Source: Sporomusaceae bacterium
GTDB lineage: Bacteria; Bacillota_C; Negativicutes; Sporomusales_B; UBA7701
Direction of reading: 5' to 3'
Length of the DNA stretch: 19,683 bases
Assembly: GCA_022839045.1 (NCBI GenBank)
Contig: JALHDI010000052.1
Location: forward strand, 1 to 19,683
Shown here: positions 1-7,564 of the stretch, piece after piece
Layout: each line of letters begins with the position of its first letter
Position numbering within the stretch: position 1 is the first letter of the stretch
Translations under genes and position numbers: made by a program
Notes under the pieces: model-generated
The model's database searches: none
Seen by the model: the letters and a program-made list of their open reading frames with translations, nothing else
Told to the model about the DNA's origin: nothing

Positions 1-754
1 CGGCCGCGGCGAGCTCCACCTGTCCATCCTCATCGAGACCATGCGCCGCGAAGGGTATGAATTCCAGGTCGGCAAACCCAGGGTAATCTTCAAGACCATC
101 AACGGCCAAAAGTGCGAACCGCTCGAGCGCCTCACCGTCGACGTACCCCAGGAGTACATGGGAACGGTAATGGAAGCCCTCGGCACGCGTCGGGCCGAGC
201 TCATCAACATGGTCGAACTGGCCGGCTACCTCCGTCTCGAATTCGTAATCCCCGCCCGCGGCCTCATCGGCTTCCGGTCCGAATTCCTCACCAACACCAA
301 AGGCTACGGCATAATGCACCACGTCTTCCACGGCTACGCCCCCTACAAAGGCGACATATCCGGCCGCACCCGCGGCGCGCTCGTCGCCTTCGAAACCGGC
401 GAAACCACCACCTACGGCATCCACAGCGTCCAGGACCGGGGCACGATGTTCGTCGTCCCCGGACAGGCCGTCTACGAAGGCATGGTCGTCGGCGAGAACG
501 CCCGGGAAATGGACATGGAAGTCAACCCCTGCAAGAAAAAACACGTCACCAACATGCGCTCGAGTTCCTCGGAAGAGGCGCTAAGGTTGGCCTCGCCCCG
601 CATCCTCAGCCTTGAACAGGCGCTCGAATGGATCAACGACGACGAAGCCGTCGAAGTTACGCCGAAGAGCATCCGGCTGCGCAAGGCCACCCTCGACCGG
701 CAGCTCAGGGCGCGGGAGCGCAAGAACGCCAAGGAGGCGCAGGAAGGGGAGTAA
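1..754 (+). CDS. typA: TypA/BipA ribosome-associated GTPase, C-terminal part (5' truncated by window)
   Basis: This is the last 250 codons of a translational GTPase of the TypA/BipA family, which binds the ribosome and helps 50S assembly and stress adaptation. The reading phase begins at base 2. The first residues visible, [12 protein letters not shown], are the hallmark end of the EF-G domain III-like part. They are followed by the domain V-like segment ([19 protein letters not shown] and [11 protein letters not shown]) and the TypA-specific C-terminal domain ([20 protein letters not shown], then a basic tail). Family members are about 600-615 residues, so roughly 40% of the protein is present and the GTP-binding domain lies upstream of the window. 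The stop at 752-754 is two bases from the next start, so typA and the reductase gene are probably co-transcribed and translationally coupled. Confidence 0.96.
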   Translation, partial: GRGELHLSILIETMRREGYEFQVGKPRVIFKTINGQKCEPLERLTVDVPQEYMGTVMEALGTRRAELINMVELAGYLRLEFVIPARGLIGFRSEFLTNTKGYGIMHHVFHGYAPYKGDISGRTRGALVAFETGETTTYGIHSVQDRGTMFVVPGQAVYEGMVVGENAREMDMEVNPCKKKHVTNMRSSSSEEALRLASPRILSLEQALEWINDDEAVEVTPKSIRLRKATLDRQLRARERKNAKEAQEGE

Positions 755-756
755 GG

Positions 757-2448
757 ATGTTCTCTCCCGAAGCCATGACCGTCCTTCAGGCCCGCTACCT
801 TAGGGATGGCGAGACCCCTGCGGACATGTTCCGGCGGGTGGCCGGCCACGTGGCCGCGGCCGAAACCCTCTACGGACAGGACGCCGCCCGGGCGGCCGAC
901 GAATACCGGCGGCTGATGGACGACCTCGTCTTCCTGCCAAACTCGCCGGCCCTCATCAACGCCGGCAAGACGCGGGCCCAGCTCGCCGCCTGCTTCGTCC
1001 TGCCTGTCGAAGATTCGCTCACCAGCATCTTCGAAACCCTCAAAAACGCCGCCCTCATCCACCAGAGCGGCGGCGGCACCGGCTTCGCCTTCTCCCGTCT
1101 CAGGCCGGCCGGAGACCGGGTATCCACCACTGGCGGCGTGGCCAGCGGGCCGGTATCCTTCATGCACGTCTACGACGTCGCCACCCAGGTCGTAAAGCAA
1201 GGCGCGGCGCGGCGCGGCGCCAACATGGCCGTCCTCAGGGTCGACCACCCCGACATCGAACAGTTCATCACCGCCAAACGCAATCACGACGTCCTCAACA
1301 ACTTCAACCTCTCGGTCGCGATAACCGACGACTTCATGCAGGCCGTCGCCGAGGACCGCTCTTTCGCCCTCCGCAATCCCCGCGACGGCAGCGTCGCCAG
1401 GACGGTCGCGGCCCGCGCCCTGTTCGCCCTGCTCGTGCGCATGGCGTGGGAAAGCGGCGAACCGGGCCTGTTCTTCCTCGACACCGTCAACCGCTTCAAC
1501 CCCACCCCGGCCCTCGGCGCTTTCGAAGCCCCCAACCCCTGCTCCGAGCAGCCCCTCCTGCCGTACGAATCCTGCGTCCTCGGCTCGATCAACCTCACCA
1601 GGCTGGTGACCGCCGGCGGCGTCGACTTCGGCCGTCTGCGGGAAGTAGTCCGCACCGCCGTCAGGTTCCTCGACAACGTCATCGACATCAACGATTATCC
1701 CCTGTCCGCCGTCACCGAAGCCACCCGCAGCACGCGCAAGATCGGCCTCGGCATCATGGGGCTGGCCGAAGCCTTCATAATGGTCGACATCCCCTACGCC
1801 AGCAAAGCGGCCGCCGACCTCACCGGGCGGATACTCGAATTCATAACCCGCGAGGCGCGGCAAATGTCCGTCCTTCTCGGCGCCGAACGCGGCAGTTTCC
1901 CCGCCTTCGCCGCCAGCGTTTACCCCGGACGCGGCTTCGCCGCCATGCGCAACGCCACCGTCACCACCATCGCCCCCACCGGCACCATCAGCATCATCGC
2001 CGGCTGCTCCAGCGGCATCGAGCCGCTGTTCGCCCTCGCCCTGTCCCGGCGGGTCCTCGAAGGGCGGGTGCTCACGAGCGTCAACCGCACCGTCGTCGAC
2101 TACCTAAGTCAACGTAACCTGTATACGGAAGAAGTCGCGGCCGCCATCGCCGCCAGCGGCAGCGTCCGGGACACCGCGCTGCCCGACCGCGTCAAAGCAG
2201 TCCTCGCCACCGCTCCCGCCATCGACCCCTACTGGCATGTCGCCCATCTCGCCGCCGCCCAGATGTTCACCGACAACGGCGTATCGAAAACCGTCAACAT
2301 GCCTCACGACGCCAGCGAGGCCGACGTCGCCGCCATCTTCCGGCAGGCATACGCCGGCGGCTGCAAAGGGATCACCGTTTACAGGGACGGGAGCAGGGCG
2401 GAGCAGGTGCTGACGGGCGGCACCGTCTGCGAAGATTGCATACTGTAA
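757..2448 (+). CDS. nrdJ: Adenosylcobalamin-dependent (class II) ribonucleotide reductase
   Basis: The 563-residue product reduces ribonucleotides to deoxyribonucleotides using a B12-derived radical, so it needs no oxygen and no partner radical subunit. The start at 757 follows the purine-rich stretch AGGAAGGGGAGTAAGG; the open frame reaches back to 628, but that would overlap typA. Visible catalytic parts are the first redox cysteine in LAACFVLP (C79), the glycine-rich [13 protein letters not shown] segment, the active-site NPCSE motif (thiyl cysteine C262 with its Asn and Glu), the second redox cysteine 11 residues later (C273), the [11 protein letters not shown] phosphate-binding segment, and the C-terminal CEDC pair (C558, C561) that re-reduces the active site. 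There is no N-terminal ATP-cone, so this is a short form without activity-site regulation. No cobalamin riboswitch fits in the two-base gap to typA. Confidence 0.96.
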   Translation: MFSPEAMTVLQARYLRDGETPADMFRRVAGHVAAAETLYGQDAARAADEYRRLMDDLVFLPNSPALINAGKTRAQLAACFVLPVEDSLTSIFETLKNAALIHQSGGGTGFAFSRLRPAGDRVSTTGGVASGPVSFMHVYDVATQVVKQGAARRGANMAVLRVDHPDIEQFITAKRNHDVLNNFNLSVAITDDFMQAVAEDRSFALRNPRDGSVARTVAARALFALLVRMAWESGEPGLFFLDTVNRFNPTPALGAFEAPNPCSEQPLLPYESCVLGSINLTRLVTAGGVDFGRLREVVRTAVRFLDNVIDINDYPLSAVTEATRSTRKIGLGIMGLAEAFIMVDIPYASKAAADLTGRILEFITREARQMSVLLGAERGSFPAFAASVYPGRGFAAMRNATVTTIAPTGTISIIAGCSSGIEPLFALALSRRVLEGRVLTSVNRTVVDYLSQRNLYTEEVAAAIAASGSVRDTALPDRVKAVLATAPAIDPYWHVAHLAAAQMFTDNGVSKTVNMPHDASEADVAAIFRQAYAGGCKGITVYRDGSRAEQVLTGGTVCEDCIL

Positions 2449-2454
2449 AACTCT

Positions 2455-2575
2455 AAAACTGCCTAAAAGTCCATCTGCGGCGTTGCTCCTGCGGACGCTC
2501 CCTCCGACGTACGCTTAAGTACGCCTCCGGTCGCGTCCTCGGTGCGCCTTGCATCTGGAGCTTTTAGGCAGTTTT
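2455..2575. repeat. 121-bp imperfect palindromic repeat, copy 1
   Basis: The outer arms AAAACTGCCTAAAAG (2455-2469) and CTTTTAGGCAGTTTT (2561-2575) are perfect inverted repeats. They extend inward through TCCA/TGGA with one bulged base. The interior starts CCATCTGCGGCGTTG and ends GCGCCTTGCATCTGG, with further internal pairing (GGACGC 2483-2488 with GCGTCC 2533-2538, and CGTAC/GTACG around TTAA at the centre). The same interior recurs at 15954-16044 with unrelated arms. It begins seven bases after the nrdJ stop, and the right arm ends in TTTT, so it may also act as a (bidirectional) terminator. It contains no coding frame. Confidence 0.85.
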
Positions 2576-2726
2576 GTCCTATTTATTGCCTTTTCTCCTT
2601 AAGTTTTCGGCTTTTTTTGACGAAATTACTGACAAATGCCATTTTCATGCAGGAAAACGGCAACACATGTCGAAACTTTACCGGAAAATGGATTAGACCA
2701 ATGATTATGTCAAGGAGGTGGGGAAC

Positions 2727-3134
2727 TTGGCTTCTGGCATCATCGATAAACTGACCAATTTCCTCATGCCGGTCGAAGAAGAAACACAGCCGGCGGAGGC
2801 ACCGCCCGTGGCGGGCGACCGCCGCGCCCAGCTCAGAGTGCACAGCCCGGCGGCGCTGAAGGTATTCGTCGCCACCCCGGCCGAGTTCGACGACGTAAAG
2901 CTGAGCGCCGACTATCTCAAAGCCAACGTCGCCGTACTGATAAACTTCGAGGCTGTCGACGACGCCGTCAAGCAGCGCATCAGCGATTTCCTCGACGGGC
3001 TGCTCGTCATCACCGGCGGCGCCAGCCAGCGGGTATCCGACACGGTCGTCGTCTACGTGCCCGCCAACGTCGACATCAACAAGGAAATGTACGCCTACTC
3101 CATCCCGACCTACGTCAAACGGAAAAAAGAGTAA
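2727..3134 (+). CDS. sepF: Cell division protein SepF
   Basis: The 135-residue product is a SepF (YlmF) protein, a membrane-associated ring-forming partner of FtsZ that tethers the division ring and acts in septum formation. I start at the TTG at 2727 because AAGGAGGT (2712-2719) sits seven bases before it; the in-frame GTG at 2718 overlaps that ribosome site. The N-terminus (ASGIIDKLTNFLMP) fits the amphipathic membrane-binding helix, followed by a charged, proline-rich linker (about residues 17-40). The core (about 40-128) has the family pattern of a strand around LKVFVATPAEFDDV, LINFEAVDDAVKQRISDFLDG, and VSDTVVVYVPANVDI. SepF usually sits in a ylm/division cluster. Here it stands alone, between a palindromic repeat and its own terminator. 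Confidence 0.9.
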   Translation: MASGIIDKLTNFLMPVEEETQPAEAPPVAGDRRAQLRVHSPAALKVFVATPAEFDDVKLSADYLKANVAVLINFEAVDDAVKQRISDFLDGLLVITGGASQRVSDTVVVYVPANVDINKEMYAYSIPTYVKRKKE

Positions 3135-3190
3135 CCTGTCATAAACTTCGACTCCCCTCGCCCCGCCAAAATTTTTAAAGTTATTGATTG

Positions 3191-3229
3191 AAGCATAAGT
3201 TTGCCGATTCGGCAAGGTTATGCTTTTTT
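3191..3229 (+). terminator. Rho-independent terminator after sepF
   Basis: Arms AAGCATAA (3191-3198) and TTATGCTT (3217-3224) enclose a second stem TTGCCGA/TCGGCAA, and the hairpin is followed directly by a run of Ts to 3229. It lies 57 bases after the sepF stop and ahead of the promoter of the next operon. Confidence 0.88.
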
Positions 3230-3330
3230 CGTATGCGGCAAAATCATGGTTCCTTCACCGTGAGAAAGGTTGGACATACCGCGCGAAAAATGACATTATC
3301 CGGCGACGAAAGGGGAAAAAGGAAAAACTA

Positions 3331-3359
3331 TTGTACAAAATTCTTACTAATGGTATAAT
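3331..3359 (+). promoter_or_regulatory. Sigma-A-type promoter of the atoE-like operon
   Basis: TTGTAC (3331-3336) and a perfect TATAAT (3354-3359) are separated by 17 bases, in an AT-rich stretch of an otherwise GC-rich window. The predicted start of transcription is near 3366, giving a leader of about 155 bases before the transporter gene. Beyond the operator at 3368-3380, I see nothing specific in the rest of that leader (3381-3505). Confidence 0.82.
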
Positions 3360-3367
3360 ATTATCAG

Positions 3368-3380
3368 GTTGTCAGACAAC
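3368..3380. promoter_or_regulatory. Candidate GntR/FadR-family operator
   Basis: GTTGTCAGACAAC is a perfect 13-bp palindrome with a single central base. It matches the TTGTnnnACAA-like form typical of FadR-subfamily GntR operators. It begins eight bases after the -10 box, so a bound repressor would block initiation. The likely binder is the GntR protein encoded at 6798-7511 in the same cluster. The assignment is inference from motif form and position. Confidence 0.65.
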
Positions 3381-3521
3381 GAGACAATATGATTGACAGA
3401 ACAAAGAATTGTGCGCGGCGGTAAGGGGCGCTGTGCGGCCGAAGGAAAGGGGGGCGCGGTATAGATTGACGTTTGCTAAATGCTTCGCGGCAAGAATAGG
3501 GCAATAAGGGAGGCTATGAGA

Positions 3522-4871
3522 GTGTTAGTAGCAATGGGAAGCAAGTTTGAGGAGTGGGGCAGGAAATATCTGCCCGATCCGCTGGTTATCGCCATGATTC
3601 TGACCGTTCTCGTGCTGATTCTAGGGATTGTTCTGACGCCAAACGGCATTGTTGCTATGACTAACTATTGGGTCAAAGGTTTCTGGGAGTTGCTGGCGTT
3701 TTCGATGCAGGTGTCTTTCGGGCTGATCGCCGGGGCGGTATTGGCGCAGTCGCGCCCGATTAAAAAGGGAATGAGCAAACTTTGCGGCATTCCGAGCACC
3801 TCGGGCCAGGCGGTGATAATCCTTGGATTTATCACGACGGCGCTGTGGTGGATTAATTGGGGCATCGGCCTGATCGCCGGCGCGTTTTTGGCCAAGGAGA
3901 TGGCGACAAGGCTAAGGGAAAAGAAGGTGGCCTTTCATGCGCCGATGATTGCTGCGGCAGGGTACGCGGGGATCATCTCCTACGAGATGGGGGTAACGGG
4001 GGCGGTTCCTTTGTGGATCGCGACGAAGGGTCACCGTTTCGAGGCTCAGATGGGCGTTATTCCGCTGACCGATACGGTTTTCAGCACGATGAATCTGGTT
4101 GTCACGGTAGGTGTGCTGATACTGGTACCCTTGGTGCTATGGTGGATGACGCCCAAGGATCCGAGCAAGATGATCGGCTATTTCCCCGGCGATGAGCAAG
4201 CGGCCGCAGAAGGGGAGGCTGCCCCTGCCGCCGTGAAGCCTGCGGCTACTTTCGCCGAACGGGTCGAGAGAACGCCAATCTGGTCTTGGCTGATCGGTTT
4301 AATGGGGATTATATGGACAGCGGCCCACTTTTACAAGAACGGTTTCCAGGTCGACCTCAATGTTTTCAACTTCATCATTCTGTTTGTCGGTTTGCTTATC
4401 TGGGGGTCGCCGTTGGAATACGCCAGGTGTTTCCGCGAGCAAACCACGGCAGCCTGGGGTATCATCCTGCAGTTTCACTTCTACGCCGGGATAATGGGAA
4501 TGATGATGTACTCCGGAATGGTTCCACTAATCGCCAAATGGTTTGTGGCCATTTCCACGGCGAAAACCTACAGTTTGGTCGTGTTCTTGTCGGCCGGCCT
4601 CATCAATTTCTTCATCCCGTCTGGCGGGGGGCAATGGGCTGTGCAGGGTCCCATCATGCTGGAGGCGGCCAAAACCCTGAGCATTGACGTGAAAGCTGTG
4701 GCTTTGGCGGTGGGGTACGGCGACAGCTGGAGCAATCTCGCGTCTCCCTTCTGGGCGTTACCGATTGCGGGGGTTCTGGGTATCCGGGTGCGGGATTTCC
4801 TGGGCTATACGATTGTTGTGACTTTGGTAACCGGGATATTCATCTGTGCCGTTCTGTACTTGTTTAGCTAA
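3522..4871 (+). CDS. atoE: AtoE-family short-chain fatty acid transporter
   Basis: The product (449 residues from the chosen start) is an inner-membrane permease of the AtoE/short-chain fatty acid transporter family, which moves acetoacetate, butyrate and similar acids. Evidence is the N-terminal pattern FEEWGRKYLPDPLVIAMIL, the GFWELLAFSMQ segment, INWGIGLIAGAFLAKE, about ten or more hydrophobic segments, an Ala/Glu-rich cytoplasmic loop near residues 223-245, and the conserved SGGGQWAVQGP motif at about residue 367, followed by GYGDSWSNLASPFWALP. The GTG at 3522 is eight bases after the ribosome site AAGGGAGG; the ATG at 3516 is only two bases from it, and the ATGs at 3480 and 3534 are other options. 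It is first in its operon, behind a strong promoter with an operator. The substrate may differ from E. coli AtoE, given the neighbours. Confidence 0.9.
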   Translation: MLVAMGSKFEEWGRKYLPDPLVIAMILTVLVLILGIVLTPNGIVAMTNYWVKGFWELLAFSMQVSFGLIAGAVLAQSRPIKKGMSKLCGIPSTSGQAVIILGFITTALWWINWGIGLIAGAFLAKEMATRLREKKVAFHAPMIAAAGYAGIISYEMGVTGAVPLWIATKGHRFEAQMGVIPLTDTVFSTMNLVVTVGVLILVPLVLWWMTPKDPSKMIGYFPGDEQAAAEGEAAPAAVKPAATFAERVERTPIWSWLIGLMGIIWTAAHFYKNGFQVDLNVFNFIILFVGLLIWGSPLEYARCFREQTTAAWGIILQFHFYAGIMGMMMYSGMVPLIAKWFVAISTAKTYSLVVFLSAGLINFFIPSGGGQWAVQGPIMLEAAKTLSIDVKAVALAVGYGDSWSNLASPFWALPIAGVLGIRVRDFLGYTIVVTLVTGIFICAVLYLFS

Positions 4872-4912
4872 ATTTGGTAATTTAAACTAAGTACATAAGA
4901 TTATAACGGACG

Positions 4913-4945
4913 GGCCTCATCAAATCGCATAGTTTTGGCGAGGCC
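4913..4945 (+). other. Short intercistronic hairpin
   Basis: GGCCTC (4913-4918) pairs with GAGGCC (4940-4945) in the 103-base gap between the transporter and dehydratase genes. No T-run follows, so it is not an obvious terminator; it could influence mRNA stability. The evidence is weak. Confidence 0.3.
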
Positions 4946-4974
4946 TGATCGGGTAAAGGAGCGGGACCGCAGAT

Positions 4975-6237
4975 ATGGGTGAGACTCTAACCCAGAAAAT
5001 TATTGCCCGGGCGCTGGGAAGCGAACATGTCGCCGTGGGCGAGCTGTGCCTGATTGAGCCTGATCTGATGATTCTTTACGGTTGGCCGGCTTTATCGGAC
5101 TGGTATGCCGAGATGATGGAAAAGGAGTTGGGGTTGGAGAAGGTGCCCTATCCGGACCGCGTGGTTATGTTTCTTGACCATATGCTGCCGGTGCAGAACC
5201 AGTGGCAGGCCGATTTTCACCGGCAGACGCGGGAATGGTGCGATAAGCAGGGTGTTGTTTGTTATGAGGGCCGGGGTATTGGCCATTCGGTGGTCGTGGA
5301 GGAAGGATTGGTCAAACCCGGCATGCTCGCCGCCCATTTCGACACCCATGTGAGTACCATCGGCGCCGTCGGTGCCCTGGGGTTCGGCCTGATGAAAGAG
5401 ATGCTGATGCCGCTGGCTACCGGAAAGATGTGGCTGCAGGTACCGCCGGCCATCCGGGTCAACTTGGAGGGCGCTTTCAGGCCGGGAGTGTCGGGACGCG
5501 ATCTGCTCCACCGGCTGGTGGCCGACTTCGGCCCCGACTGGGGAAACGGCAAGGTGATCGAGTTCGGGGGACCGGGAGCCAAAAACGTTAGTATCGACAG
5601 CAGAATGGCGATCTGCGATTTGATTAATTACGTCGGGGCCATTACGGCGATGTTTGTCCCGGACGAAACCACCGGCGCTTTTCTGGCGGAGAGAGCCGCA
5701 CAGCAAACGTTTGTAACGCCTGATGATGATGCGGAATACGCGCAGATAGTAACGTATGATTTAAGCGGGATCGCGCCGACTGTGGTGGCGCCGCCGTCGA
5801 TCGCCAACGCCAAAACCGTCGGCGAGGTGTCGGGAACGAAAATTGATCTGGGGATTATCGGCACCTGTGCTGCCGGACGGGTGGAGGATTTGGCGGCGGC
5901 CGCGAAGATTCTCGCCGGAAGAAAAATAAAGACGGGGTTTAAGCTTTTTATCGTCCCGTCGTCGGAGAAATCTTTCCTGCAGGCGTTGGAAAAGGGCTAT
6001 ATCAAGACTCTGGTCGAGGCTGGCGCCTTCCTGAGTTCGCCTACCTGTGATTTTTGCTACGCGAAAGCCGTTTATCTGGGTGAAGGACAAAGAGCGATTT
6101 CCACCCAAACGCTGAATGTTCCGGGAAGATTGGGGAATATGCAGGGGGAAATTTACCTGGCAAGTGCGGAAATGGTAGCCGCCGCGGCAATACACGGCCG
6201 GATCGAAGATCCACGGCCTTATTGGACGGGGGAGTGA
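4975..6237 (+). CDS. Aconitase/isopropylmalate dehydratase-like large subunit, divergent active site
   Basis: The 420-residue product aligns end to end by motif with LeuC/homoaconitase large subunits, which carry a [4Fe-4S] cluster and dehydrate/rehydrate hydroxy-acids. Retained are the three cluster cysteines (C298 in IGTCAAGR; C358 and C361 in PTCDFC), the DH pair (D68-H69), the GIGHSVVVEEG histidine (H104), and an FDTH in place of the usual DSH (D123, H125). Changed are the usual NMAIEAGA, which reads DLINYVGA (D215, Y219), and NRNFxGR, which reads TLNVPGR (T379, L380; R385 kept). In aconitase those positions contact the cluster or bind substrate. The substrate is therefore probably not isopropylmalate or citrate. 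The ribosome site AAAGGAG is 13 bases from the ATG, longer than usual. The stop is four bases before the small-subunit start. Confidence 0.85.
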   Translation: MGETLTQKIIARALGSEHVAVGELCLIEPDLMILYGWPALSDWYAEMMEKELGLEKVPYPDRVVMFLDHMLPVQNQWQADFHRQTREWCDKQGVVCYEGRGIGHSVVVEEGLVKPGMLAAHFDTHVSTIGAVGALGFGLMKEMLMPLATGKMWLQVPPAIRVNLEGAFRPGVSGRDLLHRLVADFGPDWGNGKVIEFGGPGAKNVSIDSRMAICDLINYVGAITAMFVPDETTGAFLAERAAQQTFVTPDDDAEYAQIVTYDLSGIAPTVVAPPSIANAKTVGEVSGTKIDLGIIGTCAAGRVEDLAAAAKILAGRKIKTGFKLFIVPSSEKSFLQALEKGYIKTLVEAGAFLSSPTCDFCYAKAVYLGEGQRAISTQTLNVPGRLGNMQGEIYLASAEMVAAAAIHGRIEDPRPYWTGE

Positions 6238-6241
6238 TAGT

Positions 6242-6739
6242 GTGGCGATCGGAGGTAGGGTTGCCTGGGTTTTTGGGGACAACTTCGACGTGGATTTTAT
6301 CGTCGGGATCGAAAATATCACTACAACCGATATCGACCGGATAGTGGCCAATCTGATGAAGGCGTATGACGCCAATTTTCGCCAGTCGGTCGCTAGCGGC
6401 GATATTTTGATCGGCGGTAAAAACTTCGGGTATGGGCATCCTCATCCCCAGTCGATGATGGGGATGAGGGCAATAGGGATAGATTGCGTTATCGCCGAGT
6501 CGTACGCCTTTCCTTTTTACCGCAGCGAGCTTGCCAGCGGGATGAAGCTGTTCGAATGCCCCGGGATTGCGGAGGCGACCGACCGCGGTGACTATATCGA
6601 AGTCAATCCGGCGGAGCTAACCGTGGTTAACAAAACTTCGGGGAAGCAGTTCCGGATGAAGGCTTTACCTGATATTCCGCTGAGGATTATGGAAAAGGGC
6701 GGACTCCTGCCTTTCCTTAAGGCGGAGATGCCTCTGTAA
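6242..6739 (+). CDS. LeuD-like dehydratase small subunit lacking the SSRE motif
   Basis: The 165-residue product is a swivel-domain small subunit of the LeuD/DmdB type and should pair with the large subunit just upstream. The GTG start has GGGGAG (6229-6234) seven bases upstream and lies four bases after the previous stop, so the two are translationally coupled. Family landmarks are visible: FGDNFDVDFIV (usually GDNIDTDVI), GGKNFGYG (residues 58-65), IDCVIAESYAFPFYRSELASGMKLFECPG, and the C-terminal PLRIMEKGGLLPFLK. The usual GSSREH after NFGxG reads GHPHPQ (residues 65-70), so the serine that acts as the catalytic base in aconitase (Ser642) and the arginine two residues later are absent. The enzyme is either a novel member with other catalytic residues or has a different reaction. 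I do not assign a substrate. Confidence 0.83.
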   Translation: MAIGGRVAWVFGDNFDVDFIVGIENITTTDIDRIVANLMKAYDANFRQSVASGDILIGGKNFGYGHPHPQSMMGMRAIGIDCVIAESYAFPFYRSELASGMKLFECPGIAEATDRGDYIEVNPAELTVVNKTSGKQFRMKALPDIPLRIMEKGGLLPFLKAEMPL

Positions 6740-6797
6740 CGTTTTGCCGACATCCGGCGGCGAAGGGTTGCCAATATATTCAGTGGAGGTGATAATC

Positions 6798-7511
6798 TTG
6801 TCAACCGGTGATTTTAAGCCACTGCCAATTAAAAAGGTGACTCTGGCCGATGAAGTGGTAAACCAGGTCAAGCAAATGATCATTAACGGCCACCTTAAAC
6901 CTGGCAGCCGTTTGCCGTCCGAACATGAATTGGCGGAAATGTTTTCGGTGGGGCGCACTTCTATCAGAGAGGCTTTAAAAGCGCTTGACGCATTGGGATT
7001 GCTGGAAAAAACCCAGCAGGGCACCTATTTGCGGGAGAGTGTAGACTTTCCGCTGAAAGAATTGTATTTGAAGCTTATCATCCGCAAACACACTATCGAC
7101 CAATTGTATGAGGCGCGGATGCTGCTGGAGGGGATGATAGCCCAACTGGCGGCGGAGCGGGCGACGGACGAAGATATCGCCAGCATGAAAAAATATCTCG
7201 ACAGGATGTATACCGACGACTTGGAACAGTACATTCAGGCAGACATCAGTTTTCATGTGGCGATTGCGGAAGCCGCCAATAATTATGTCGTTTTTGAAAT
7301 ATACCAAGTCATTTGGGAACTGCTTACCGAATCGCAGGATGAGATTGTAAGGCTTGCCGGCCTTATCGATAGATCCCGGGAACAGCATAAAGCTATTTTC
7401 GAAGCTATCAAGAACCATGACAGCCGGGAAAGCAGACGGCTGATGGACGAGCATGTCAACTACCTGGTAGGCCGACGGCAGCACATGATCGACAGCGTTG
7501 AAAAGGATTAG
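6798..7511 (+). CDS. FadR-subfamily GntR transcriptional regulator
   Basis: The 237-residue product has an N-terminal winged helix-turn-helix (about residues 13-75; LPSEHELAEMFSVGRTSIREALKALDALGLLEK is shown here only by its key parts LPSEHELAE and SIREALKAL) and a C-terminal FCD ligand domain (about 90-225). The FCD metal-ligand pattern is visible as D149 and H153 (DISFH), H197 (EQHKAIFEAI) and H219 (DEHV), so it probably senses a carboxylate bound through a metal. I start at the TTG at 6798 because GGAGG (6785-6789) sits eight bases upstream. It lies inside the cluster, between the dehydratase and synthase-like genes, and most likely acts at the palindrome over the operon promoter (3368-3380). 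Its effector may be the cluster's substrate or an intermediate. Confidence 0.92.
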   Translation: MSTGDFKPLPIKKVTLADEVVNQVKQMIINGHLKPGSRLPSEHELAEMFSVGRTSIREALKALDALGLLEKTQQGTYLRESVDFPLKELYLKLIIRKHTIDQLYEARMLLEGMIAQLAAERATDEDIASMKKYLDRMYTDDLEQYIQADISFHVAIAEAANNYVVFEIYQVIWELLTESQDEIVRLAGLIDRSREQHKAIFEAIKNHDSRESRRLMDEHVNYLVGRRQHMIDSVEKD

Positions 7512-7564
7512 GGCAGAAAGCGACACTTGACGCCAATGCCGGGCAAAATTAGGAGGAGAAAATA

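Noticed and set aside
628..756. Upstream extension of the reductase reading frame
   Set aside because: It would overlap the recognisable typA C-terminus; the ATG at 757 with a purine-rich ribosome site fits the family N-terminus.
472..1863. Long open frame on the - strand opposite typA/nrdJ
   Set aside because: It is opposite two well-recognised genes and its composition is that expected from NNC codons read backwards; no family motif or ribosome site.
2639..2691. CCATTTTC/GAAAATGG inverted repeat before sepF
   Set aside because: Only eight base pairs over a long loop in AT-rich DNA; easily expected by chance.
2449..2726. Possible cobalamin or other riboswitch near nrdJ
   Set aside because: The structured segment is downstream of nrdJ, is matched by a second repeat copy elsewhere and shows no B12-box-like motif.
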